Below, one piece after another: positions 56,216 to 63,515 of a DNA stretch of 64,000 bases. Origin of the DNA: Streptomyces sp. NBC_01454 (GTDB lineage Bacteria > Actinomycetota > Actinomycetes > Streptomycetales > Streptomycetaceae); assembly GCF_036227565.1 (NCBI RefSeq), contig NZ_CP109460.1, forward strand, positions 4,030,001 through 4,094,000. Direction: 5' to 3'. A program made the translations under genes and the position numbers. A model generated the notes under the pieces. That model saw only the letters and a program-made list of their open reading frames with translations. It ran no database searches and was not told the origin of the DNA. Every line of letters begins with the position of its first letter. The stretch's first letter is position 1.

Positions 56216-57223
56216 TCAGCCCGGTGCCGTCGACGGCTCCTGCACGGCAAGGCGGGCGGCGCTTCCCAGGTGCTGGAGCATGAGCCGGACCGCCGGTACG
56301 GATTCGTGGGCGGGCAAGGTCAGGGCGACGACCTCCCGCGGGATGGTGGGGACGACGGGGACCAGGCGGATCGCCTCGGACGGCACGGAACTCAGCGCCA
56401 GCTCCGGCAGGACGGCCACCCCCATGCCCGCGCCGACCAGGCCGATCACCGTGGGGTAGTCATCGGTGGTCAGGTCCATCCGGGGGGTGAACCCGCTGCT
56501 CTCGCAGACCTTCACCACATGGCGGCGGCAGCTCGCACAGCCGAGGATCCAGGTGTCGTCGGCCAGATCGGCGAGTTCCAGTGTGTCCGCGCCGGCGAGG
56601 TGATGGCCCTCGGGGAGCAGGCCGATGAGGCGGTCGGTCAGCAGGGGATGCGCGACCAGGCCGTCCCAGTCGGAGTCTTCCGTCTCCTTCGCGCCGAGTT
56701 CGTCCGGATATGCGGCAGTTGCGCGCGGGGGCGTGCCGGGGAGCTCCGGATAGCGGAAGGCCAGTGCGATGTCGCAGTCGCCGTCGCGCAGCATGGCGAT
56801 GGCGCGCGGCGGCGTGGCCTCGCTGAGCGTGACCTCGATGTCCGGCTGCGCCGCGCGCATGGTGGCCAGGGCGGGCGGGATCACCGTGGCGGTGCCGCTG
56901 AGGAAGGAGACCAGCCGCACGCAGCCCGCGTGCAGGCCCACGATGGCGGCTATCTCCTCCTCGGCCGCGGTCAGCCGGGCGAGGATGGAGGTGGCGTGCC
57001 GCGCGAGGATCTCGCCGGCTTCCGTGAGACGTGCGTCCCGCCCCGAGCGGGCCAGGATCGGCATTCCCACAGACTTCTCAAGAGCTTTTATCTGCTGACT
57101 GACTGCCGGTTGCGTGCAGTTCAGCTCACGTGCGGCGGCGGTGAATGAACCGGCCTTCATCACGGCATGCAGTACACGAAGGTGGCGGGGCTCGATCACT
57201 CGGCGAGCATACGGAATTGCCAT
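56216..57223 (-). CDS. LysR family transcriptional regulator
   Basis: A 335-residue regulator if it starts at ATG 57223 (MAIPYARRVIEPRHLRVLHA); GTG 57199 is an alternative. The N-terminal wHTH (FTAAARELNCTQPAVSQQIKALEKS) is typical LysR; the effector domain (about 100-300) has VIPPALATMRAAQPDIEV and GLVGAGMGVAVLPELAL. Three clustered cysteines (GCASCRR and VCESS, near residue 200) are unusual. Divergent from the five-gene operon across a 321-bp spacer, so it likely controls it; its inducer could be the pathway's substrate or product. Confidence 0.9.
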   Translation of the reverse strand: MAIPYARRVIEPRHLRVLHAVMKAGSFTAAARELNCTQPAVSQQIKALEKSVGMPILARSGRDARLTEAGEILARHATSILARLTAAEEEIAAIVGLHAGCVRLVSFLSGTATVIPPALATMRAAQPDIEVTLSEATPPRAIAMLRDGDCDIALAFRYPELPGTPPRATAAYPDELGAKETEDSDWDGLVAHPLLTDRLIGLLPEGHHLAGADTLELADLADDTWILGCASCRRHVVKVCESSGFTPRMDLTTDDYPTVIGLVGAGMGVAVLPELALSSVPSEAIRLVPVVPTIPREVVALTLPAHESVPAVRLMLQHLGSAARLAVQEPSTAPG

Positions 57224-57544
57224 GTTTCCGTTCAACCCCATTGAGCAGACATGGAAAAGACGGGGAAGTCGTCGAAGTCGCCTGCCGGGCAGCGTCGACA
57301 GCAAAGTTAACCCCAAGCAGAGGTAAAGAGATGGGGGTGCGAGAAATGGAGTACGGAAATCCGGATTCCAGTTGTGCCCGTCGTAAGTGGGGTAAATGGG
57401 GCGAAGATTCCGTCCGCTTGCCGCCTCAAAAGGGTTAAATGGTGTGAAGTGGGCACTCCTTTCCGGTCTCCAAAATGACTTTTATGGATACCTAAAGGAC
57501 AACTTGGATTGCGGTTCCGATCATGGCCGTATAGAACTGCGCCC
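57224..57544. promoter_or_regulatory. Divergent lysR / accessory-operon control region
   Basis: 321 bp without a gene and clearly AT-richer than the flanks, for example around 57303-57330 and 57430-57500. It should contain the LysR operator and both promoters. GTTAACCCC at 57307 and GGGTTAAAT near 57433 form a separated inverted repeat that might belong to the operator; not proven. Confidence 0.55.
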
Positions 57545-58444
57545 ATGCCTGCCGAGATCGTCACAGCGATCCATGGCACTTTCGGAGAAATTCTCCAGGG
57601 GTATACCTTTGGTGCGCATGGGTTCGAGCATTTTCTTTTCACTGCCCCGATCGAGGAGTTGAAAAGCCAGGCTCGGTTGTGCCCGTATGAGGGCACGGGT
57701 AAGAAGCGACTCGGCATCACTCCTGGTGACCGGGTCAAGGCCCTTTCTGCTTTTGAATTGCTGAGCGCCGAGTTAGGACACGGCGCACCCGACTGCACTA
57801 TCGAGATCGAGTCCAACATCCCGGTGGCGAAGGGCTACGCCAGCTCCACCGCGGACATTCTGGCGACCGCTCAGCTGTGCATACGCAGCCTGCACCCGGA
57901 GACCCCGGAGCCGGTCGTGCACGCACTGGCGCTCTCCGTGGCCCGGAAGCTGGAGTACGGCGACTACCTCCTGCACCCCGGAGTCGCGGCCTGCGCACAG
58001 CGCACCCACCGGCTCCTGCACGCGTACCGCACGGACCTGCGCTGGACCATCGTCGGCATCGACGAGGGCGGCTGGGTGCGCACCGAGGAGTTCCATCAGG
58101 AGAGCCCCGAGGACCTGGGCAAGGCGCGGGTCTACGAACAGCTCTTCGCGCAGCTCGACACCGCCTTGCGGGCCGACGACTACGCGGCCGCGGCCGAAGT
58201 CGCCACCCGGAGCGCCGAGTTGCACAACGACCGGCTGCCCAAGAAGTCCCTGGAGGACCTGCGGCGGATCCAGCACGACCTGGGCGCCCTGGGCGTCTGC
58301 ATCGCGCACAGCGGCACTCTCGCGGGGCTCATCTTCTCCCGCCACCAGCCGGATCACGACCTGCGGGTCCGGGAATGCCGCTCGCAGCTGGAGACCTGCG
58401 GATACACCAGCGAGACATTCACCCTGAAAGAGGCCCAGCGTTGA
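57545..58444 (+). CDS. GHMP kinase of the PduX (L-threonine kinase) type
   Basis: A 299-residue GHMP kinase. Start ATG 57545 (MPAEIVTAIHGTFGEILQGY). PduX-type features: the N-terminal HGTFGEILQG (usually with a Cys before GE; here Phe), ATP loop PVAKGYASSTADI (about 98-110) and CIAHSGTLAGLIF near 260. Known members phosphorylate L-threonine to O-phospho-threonine for cobalamin assembly; no cobalamin gene is nearby, so this kinase probably feeds the PLP enzyme two genes on. Codon 77 is TTA (57773-57775), and the 5' third has AT-richer codons than its neighbours. The stop overlaps the next start (TTGA). Confidence 0.85.
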   Translation: MPAEIVTAIHGTFGEILQGYTFGAHGFEHFLFTAPIEELKSQARLCPYEGTGKKRLGITPGDRVKALSAFELLSAELGHGAPDCTIEIESNIPVAKGYASSTADILATAQLCIRSLHPETPEPVVHALALSVARKLEYGDYLLHPGVAACAQRTHRLLHAYRTDLRWTIVGIDEGGWVRTEEFHQESPEDLGKARVYEQLFAQLDTALRADDYAAAAEVATRSAELHNDRLPKKSLEDLRRIQHDLGALGVCIAHSGTLAGLIFSRHQPDHDLRVRECRSQLETCGYTSETFTLKEAQR

Positions 58445-59454
58445 CGACCAGCACCACCAGCACGGCCCCCGACCCGGGGGCCGCTCCCGAGCCGGCCGCG
58501 CCGGACCCGAGCCCGCCGCCCCGTACCCGGTCCCAGGCCCACTACCAGGGCATGGTGCTGCTCGCCGTGTGCTGCCTGGCCCTGGGCGGGGTGTTCGTAC
58601 GGATCAGCGAGATCGGCCCGGTCGCCACCGGCGCCTACCGTTCCCTCTTCGCCGTCCCGCTGCTGCTCGGGATGTCCGTCGCCCTGTCGCGGCGCGCGGG
58701 CAGGACAGCCAAGGGCGGCCAGGCCCCGGGGGAGGGCGAAGTCCCGGCCAAGCAGGCCAAGGTGACGCCGCGCGACCGCTTCCTGATCGTGCTCGGCGGG
58801 CTGTTCCTCGCGGCCGACCTGTGCCTGTGGAACATCTCGTTCCTCTACACCTCGCTGGCCGAGGCCAACCTCCTGGCCAACCTGGTGCCGTTCCTCATCG
58901 CCCCGCTGCTGTTCTTCCTCTTCGGGGACCGCATCCCGTGGAAGCTCCTCTTCCCGGCGCTGCTGGCCCTCGGCGGCCTGTACATCCTCGTCATCCTGGG
59001 CACCGGCCTCGACCCGCAGCACCTGCGCGGTGACGTACTCGCCCTGCTGACCGCCGTGTTCTACGCCCTGTTCCTCGTCGTGACCAAGGGCCTGCGCGAG
59101 CGCTACGAGGCGACCCGCATCATGGCCACCCTGAGCCTGGCCTGCGCCGTGGCCTGCTTCGTCGTCGCCGCCGTCCTCGGCGAGAGCCTGTGGCCGACGA
59201 CGGCCAAGGGCTGGCTGGTGCTGATCGCGCTCGCCGTGACCTCCCAGGTGCTCGGGCAGACCCTCATGGCGCACGCGGTGAAGTTCCTGCGGCTGCAGCT
59301 GGCCGCCGTCTACGTGCTGCTCCAGCCGGTCGCCGCGGCCGCGTACGGCTTCGTCCTGTTCGGCCAGGAACTCAGCCTGATCCAGCTGGCGGGCATCGCC
59401 ATCCTCCTCATCTCGATCTTCTGGGCCAAGAACCTTCTGGAGGGCCGTTCATGA
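58441..59454 (+). CDS. EamA/DMT family transporter
   Basis: A 337-residue transporter with ten helices in two EamA repeats (about 40-165 and 195-330). TTG at 58441 is the chosen start because it overlaps the kinase stop by four bases, and no other in-frame start fits; the first 30 residues are Thr/Pro-rich and cytoplasmic. GVFVRISEIGPVATGAYRSL opens repeat one; LQLAAVYVLLQPVAAAAYGF lies in repeat two. EamA proteins commonly export amino acids and related small molecules. The S. cattleya exporter FthC, beside an AlaX-type deacylase, is a useful comparison. Confidence 0.86.
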   Translation: MTTSTTSTAPDPGAAPEPAAPDPSPPPRTRSQAHYQGMVLLAVCCLALGGVFVRISEIGPVATGAYRSLFAVPLLLGMSVALSRRAGRTAKGGQAPGEGEVPAKQAKVTPRDRFLIVLGGLFLAADLCLWNISFLYTSLAEANLLANLVPFLIAPLLFFLFGDRIPWKLLFPALLALGGLYILVILGTGLDPQHLRGDVLALLTAVFYALFLVVTKGLRERYEATRIMATLSLACAVACFVVAAVLGESLWPTTAKGWLVLIALAVTSQVLGQTLMAHAVKFLRLQLAAVYVLLQPVAAAAYGFVLFGQELSLIQLAGIAILLISIFWAKNLLEGRS

Positions 59455-60425
59455 CCGTCACCGCCGCGCCCCCGGACCGCGTCGATCCCTACGCCGTCCT
59501 CGACGGGCTCAGCCGGCTGACCACCCTCCACGCCGGCCGCGTCGGCGACACCCGCCTCGTCCTGCGCGCGATACACGGCAGCCCCGCCACCGAGACCAGC
59601 TTCAAGTCCATCCTCGGCCTCGGACTGCTGCTCCTGGCCAGGGAGCACGGCCTGCTCGCCGAGGGCCAGCCGGTGATCGAGTCCACCTCCGGGTCGCTGG
59701 GCCTGGGCCTGGCGGCCGCGGGCCGCCTGCTCGGCCATGAGATCCACCTGGTGTCCGACCCCGGCATCCCGGCCGTGACCCGGCGCAAGATCGAGCTGGC
59801 GGGGGCCGTGCTGCACCTCGCCCCCGCGCCGCACCCCGTCCTCGGTTTCCAGCAGGCCCGGGACGACCTGCTCCAGCAGCTGCGGGCGGAACACCCCGAC
59901 TACTACTGGACCAACCAGAACGACAGCCCGCTCAACCCCGAGGTCTACACCCGCTGGGTGGTCCCCCACCTGAGACGCACGCTGGACTTCGCCCGCATCA
60001 CCGCCGGCATCTTCTGCGTGGGCAGCGGCGGTCACTTCTCCGCGCTGTCCGCCATGCTGCACGCCGAGGGCATCCGCTCCTATGTCGGCGACCGGCACGG
60101 CTCCATCACCTTCGGCGGCGACCCCGCCCCCAGCATCCTGCGCGGCACCGGCAACCAGAACCGGATCCCGGCCGTCATCGACTCCGCCCGGGACCGCGTG
60201 GCCGGGGTGTTCCAGGTGTCCGATGCCCAAGCCTGTGCCGGAGTCCAGGAGTTGGCGGCCCACGGGATCAGCGTGGGCGGCTCCTCCGGCGTCTGCTACA
60301 TGGGGGCGCGCCAGCTCGCCGCCGCCCTGGGGCCGGACGCCGACGGTGAGATCCTCACCTTCTTCGCCGACCGCGGCGAACTGTATGGCACCACGCTACT
60401 GAACTGGGGAGACAGCAGTGATTGA
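59451..60425 (+). CDS. Cysteine-synthase-like PLP enzyme (beta-replacement family)
   Basis: A 324-residue fold-type II PLP enzyme; ATG 59451 overlaps the transporter stop. Lys52 in ATETSFKSI would bind PLP; ESTSGSLGLG (78-87) corresponds to the substrate loop TSGNTG; GSGGH (192-196) and GGSSG (277-281) hold the phosphate and pyridine ring. These loops differ from CysK/CysM, so the substrate is likely different, plausibly an O-phosphorylated amino acid from the kinase. Reaction inferred: loss of phosphate and addition of a nucleophile. Overlaps the AlaX gene by 8 bp. Confidence 0.84.
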   Translation: MTVTAAPPDRVDPYAVLDGLSRLTTLHAGRVGDTRLVLRAIHGSPATETSFKSILGLGLLLLAREHGLLAEGQPVIESTSGSLGLGLAAAGRLLGHEIHLVSDPGIPAVTRRKIELAGAVLHLAPAPHPVLGFQQARDDLLQQLRAEHPDYYWTNQNDSPLNPEVYTRWVVPHLRRTLDFARITAGIFCVGSGGHFSALSAMLHAEGIRSYVGDRHGSITFGGDPAPSILRGTGNQNRIPAVIDSARDRVAGVFQVSDAQACAGVQELAAHGISVGGSSGVCYMGARQLAAALGPDADGEILTFFADRGELYGTTLLNWGDSSD

Positions 60426-61155
60426 AGCCGCCCTGTGGAGCTCTTGCCCGCCCACCAAGCAGCTTTTCCACCACGACCCTTACGCCACCACGGGCACGGC
60501 GACGGTTCTGCAGGTCAGTGACCGCTACGCGATCTTCGACCAGTCCGTTTTCTACGCGGAGTCCGGCGGTCAGGTCGCCGACCAGGGAACGGTCAACGGG
60601 CAGCGCGTCATCGACGTCCAGAAGGCCGGTGGCCGCCCGTTCCAGCTGCCCAACGGTGAAGTCGCCACCATCGAGGCGGTGTTCTACCACGAGTTCGAGG
60701 AGCCCTGTGCCCTCACCGTGGGCGAGCAGGTCACGATGGAGATCGACTGGGAACGCCGGCTGCACCACATGCAGATGCACACCCTGGCGCACTTCCTCTT
60801 CCATGCGACCGGCGAATACCTCGCGTCCCAGGGGCTGACGCGGTCGACACGCGGCTGCCACATCAGCGACAGCTCCGCCCGCTTCGACTTCAACTGCGCG
60901 ATCGCGACGGACGCCGTCCCCGGCATCCAGGAGCGCGTCACGGAGTTGCTGGCCGGCTCCCCGGAGGCGACCGTCGACCCGCTGCCCGGCACCCAGGACG
61001 TCTTCGTGTGGCGCTCGGGAGACCTGGAGATCCCGTGCGGCGGGACGCACGTCCGCCACCCGAAGGAGATCCAGGGCACGGTGTCCGTGCGCCGCCGCAC
61101 CAAGGGCAAGGGCGGCACCCGGCTCTACATCGAACTGGACCGGAATGCCGAATGA
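60418..61155 (+). CDS. Stand-alone alanyl-tRNA editing protein (AlaX-like deacylase)
   Basis: A 245-residue member of the AlaX family, related to the editing domain of alanyl-tRNA synthetase. The metal-binding residues are present: His121 and His125 in HTLAHFLFH, and Cys207 and His211 in CGGTH. The N-terminal half (FYAESGGQVADQGTV) is the characteristic beta-barrel. Such enzymes hydrolyse mischarged tRNA, usually Ser- or Gly-tRNA-Ala; some in antibiotic clusters clear tRNA carrying the producer's own analogue (fluorothreonine in S. cattleya). GTG 60418. Position within a biosynthetic operon suggests self-protection. Confidence 0.88.
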   Translation: MIEAALWSSCPPTKQLFHHDPYATTGTATVLQVSDRYAIFDQSVFYAESGGQVADQGTVNGQRVIDVQKAGGRPFQLPNGEVATIEAVFYHEFEEPCALTVGEQVTMEIDWERRLHHMQMHTLAHFLFHATGEYLASQGLTRSTRGCHISDSSARFDFNCAIATDAVPGIQERVTELLAGSPEATVDPLPGTQDVFVWRSGDLEIPCGGTHVRHPKEIQGTVSVRRRTKGKGGTRLYIELDRNAE

Positions 61156-62371
61156 CCTCCGGGCGGCGACGGCCCACCAGCCGCCGGCCCGCCCCGTTCG
61201 TCCCGCCTCCCCGGGCCGGCTGCCGGAGCGGCCGCGCTTCCTGACCGACCTCGACGCGCTGCGCGCCCGCCGCACCCTGAAGTGGCAGATCGGCCCGGAC
61301 ACCCCCGACCGCATCTGCCTCGGCGTCGCCGAAATGGACCTGTACCCACCGGAGTTCCTGCGCTCCGCCCTGGTCGAGGCCGTCGGCCTCGGCGAGATCG
61401 GTTACGGCCTGCCCGAGGCGCAGGAGGCGGCGTGCGGGCGCTATCTGGCCGAGCACCATGACGCCGACGTCGCCGGGCTGCGCTGCACCACGGACGTGCT
61501 GACCGGGCTGCGCTCCCTGATGCGGTCCGGTCTGGCGCCGGGCAGCCCCGTCATCGTCGAGACACCCGTGTACGGCGATCTGTTCACGGTGGTCCGCGAG
61601 GCGGGCCTCGCACCGGTGGCCGTCCCGCTGAGCCGCACCGGGGGGCACTGGCAGCACGACTGGGCCGCCCTGGCCACCGCGGCCCGGGAGGGCGCCCGGG
61701 GCTGGATCGTGTGCCAGCCGCACAACCCGGTCGGACGGGCCTGGACCCTCCAGGAGATGTCCCGGGCGATCGAGGTGTGCCGGGAGCACGACCTTCTGCT
61801 GCTCTCCAATGAGGTGCACATTCCGCTGGGGATGCCCGGCCGCGCGATGCCCTCGGCGTTCGCGGACCCCGCCGTCCACGGGATACGGGCCTTCGGCCTC
61901 ACCTCCGCGTCGAAGGCGTTCAACATCCCCGGGCTGAAGAGCGCCAGCGTCTACGGCTCCGAGCGCTCGGCACAAGCCCTCACGGAGCTGCCGCAGAGCC
62001 TCCTGGGACGCCCGGGCAGCCTCGGCGCCCTCGCCACCGTCGCCTGCTACGGGCCGGAGGGCATCGCCTGGCTGCACACCCTGCGCGAGGAGCTCGCCGA
62101 GCGGGTACGGCTCGTCCTCGACGAGCTGGCGAGCCTGCCGGTGCGCGTCGGTGCGAGTGCCCCCGACGCCACGTACCTGGTGTGGGCCGAGGCCGCGGGG
62201 GAGCAGGACGCGCGCCGGTTCGCCGGGGCGCTGGAGAGCAGCGGCATACACGTCCTCGCCGGCGAGAGCTTCGGCGGCGCGGCGTTCGACCGCTGCTTCC
62301 GCATCAACGCGGCAAGCCACCCGGCGGTCCTGCGGACGGCCTTCGCCCGCCTGCGCGCCGCGCTCGGCTGA
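61145..62371 (+). CDS. MalY/PatB-type fold-I PLP enzyme (aminotransferase or C-S lyase)
   Basis: A 408-residue PLP enzyme, ATG 61145 overlapping the AlaX stop by 11 bp. The MalY/PatB branch is shown by RRTLKWQ, the ICLGVAEMDL segment, SASKAFNIPGLK with the PLP Lys257, CQPHNPVGRAW and the arginine in CFRINAASH. The residue that normally contacts the pyridine nitrogen (Asp in SDExH) is Asn222 here (SNEVH), which would weaken ordinary PLP chemistry or change reaction type. Known relatives split cystathionine-type thioethers or transfer amino groups. Last gene of the operon; followed by a hairpin. Confidence 0.85.
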   Translation: MPNDLRAATAHQPPARPVRPASPGRLPERPRFLTDLDALRARRTLKWQIGPDTPDRICLGVAEMDLYPPEFLRSALVEAVGLGEIGYGLPEAQEAACGRYLAEHHDADVAGLRCTTDVLTGLRSLMRSGLAPGSPVIVETPVYGDLFTVVREAGLAPVAVPLSRTGGHWQHDWAALATAAREGARGWIVCQPHNPVGRAWTLQEMSRAIEVCREHDLLLLSNEVHIPLGMPGRAMPSAFADPAVHGIRAFGLTSASKAFNIPGLKSASVYGSERSAQALTELPQSLLGRPGSLGALATVACYGPEGIAWLHTLREELAERVRLVLDELASLPVRVGASAPDATYLVWAEAAGEQDARRFAGALESSGIHVLAGESFGGAAFDRCFRINAASHPAVLRTAFARLRAALG

Positions 62372-62397
62372 GGACGTCCCCCACGGCCGCATGCGAG

Positions 62398-62444
62398 CGG
62401 GCCGTGCCCGCCGGCCCCCGGGACGGGAGGGCGGACACGGCCCG
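62398..62444. terminator. Probable terminator between the accessory operon and the DUF5324 gene
   Basis: Inverted repeat with 15-bp arms (one wobble), arm CGGGCCGTGCCCGCC, and a long GC-rich loop; lies between convergent genes. Confidence 0.6.
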
Positions 62445-62464
62445 GTGAGCCGGTGGCGGTCGGG

Positions 62465-63181
62465 TCAGGTGTTGCCGCCGCCGCGTTCATCGGCCTCGGC
62501 GTCGGCCTGCTTGGCCTGGACCTCGGGGTCGAGCGAGGCGCCCTGGCTGCCGTCGACCGCGCTCAGCCGGCCGCGGTCGCTGACCTCGGTGGGAGCCGGC
62601 GGCTCGACCAGCCAGTCCGGGTTGGCCTGCTTGTCCCACCACTTCCAGGCGGCGATCGCACCGCCGGCCAGGATGCCCAGCACGGTGAGGCGCTTGGCGA
62701 GCTTGCCGCACTTGGCCCGCCGGCTGTGCTTCTTCTGAAGCTTGGCGATCTCCTTGGCCGTCACCTGGCCGCGGAGCGCGGCGAGCGCGGCGGCACCGCG
62801 GGCGACGGCTTCGTCACGCACCGGCTCGGCCGCGGCCCGCGCGCTGGTCACGGCGTTCTCCAGCCGCGGTGCGGTGTAGTCGGCAGCCTGACGGGCGGCC
62901 TTGCGGGTCCGGCGGGCCGCGCGGGTCGCCGCGGCGTCCACCTTGGGCGGCAGCGTGCCACGGGCGTGCTCGAACCGCGGCTGCAGATGGGCGTCGTACT
63001 GCGTGCGTGCCTGGTGGGCGGCCTCGGCCACCTTGGGAGCCGCTCGCGTACGCGCTTCGTGAGCGAAGTGCACGGCGGCGTCCTTGGCCGTACCGGCATA
63101 CGGAGCCACCACCTCCGCGGCGTGTCGCACGCTGTCCCTGGCCGTACCGGTCGCGGCGCGCACGCTGTCCTTGCGGGTCAC
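62465..63181 (-). CDS. DUF5324 family protein
   Basis: A 238-residue protein; start GTG 63181 after CCGAGGAGGAGGATCCC, an excellent ribosome-binding site, and not the much longer open frame. It is rich in Ala, Arg and His with repeats like AARGTA and DSVRHAA in long helices (about 1-140), then a hydrophobic stretch (about 170-186, LTVLGILAGGAIAAWKW) and a C-terminus DWLVEPPAPTE. Conserved upstream of the cyclophilin in Streptomyces. Function unknown. Confidence 0.85.
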   Translation of the reverse strand: MTRKDSVRAATGTARDSVRHAAEVVAPYAGTAKDAAVHFAHEARTRAAPKVAEAAHQARTQYDAHLQPRFEHARGTLPPKVDAAATRAARRTRKAARQAADYTAPRLENAVTSARAAAEPVRDEAVARGAAALAALRGQVTAKEIAKLQKKHSRRAKCGKLAKRLTVLGILAGGAIAAWKWWDKQANPDWLVEPPAPTEVSDRGRLSAVDGSQGASLDPEVQAKQADAEADERGGGNT

Positions 63182-63515
63182 GGGATCCTCCTCCTCGGTG
63201 GCGTTGTCCGGGGCTAGGGGGCCTGGTCCCCCGTGTCTGCTGTATCGCCTGTCCACCCGTTTGGAGATCATGCCCGCTCGGACGTCACACGGCATGTGCG
63301 AGCGGGCATCCGGGTCATTGCGGACCTTCCGGAGCCTTGTTGACGACAATGCCACGGTTTGCCGCTCCCGGCGCATGAAATCGGCACGAAGTCCGTCAAG
63401 AGCCCGGCAGCGGGAAAGAGTGGCGCGTGGCCCGACAGGGGTGAGGTCGGGCGACGGGCGGGCCGGTCCATGCGAGGATCGTGAACCGTCAGTGCAGACT
63501 TATGGAAGGTAGATC
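63182..63515. promoter_or_regulatory. Divergent DUF5324 / ppiA spacer with a hairpin
   Basis: 334 bp without a supported gene. An inverted repeat with 11-bp arms (ATGCCCGCTCG and CGAGCGGGCAT) spans 63270-63309 around an 18-nt loop that itself contains CAC...GTG. It may be a regulatory site or part of a leader. Promoter elements were not assigned. Confidence 0.5.

Noticed and set aside
57545..58444. Assignment of the kinase to cobalamin synthesis
   Set aside because: Family members serve that pathway, but no other cobalamin gene is nearby and the operon partners do not fit.
56018..62371. Integrative element inserted at tRNA-Ala
   Set aside because: No integrase, excisionase or direct repeat of the tRNA 3' end was found; the block is accessory but without mobility genes.
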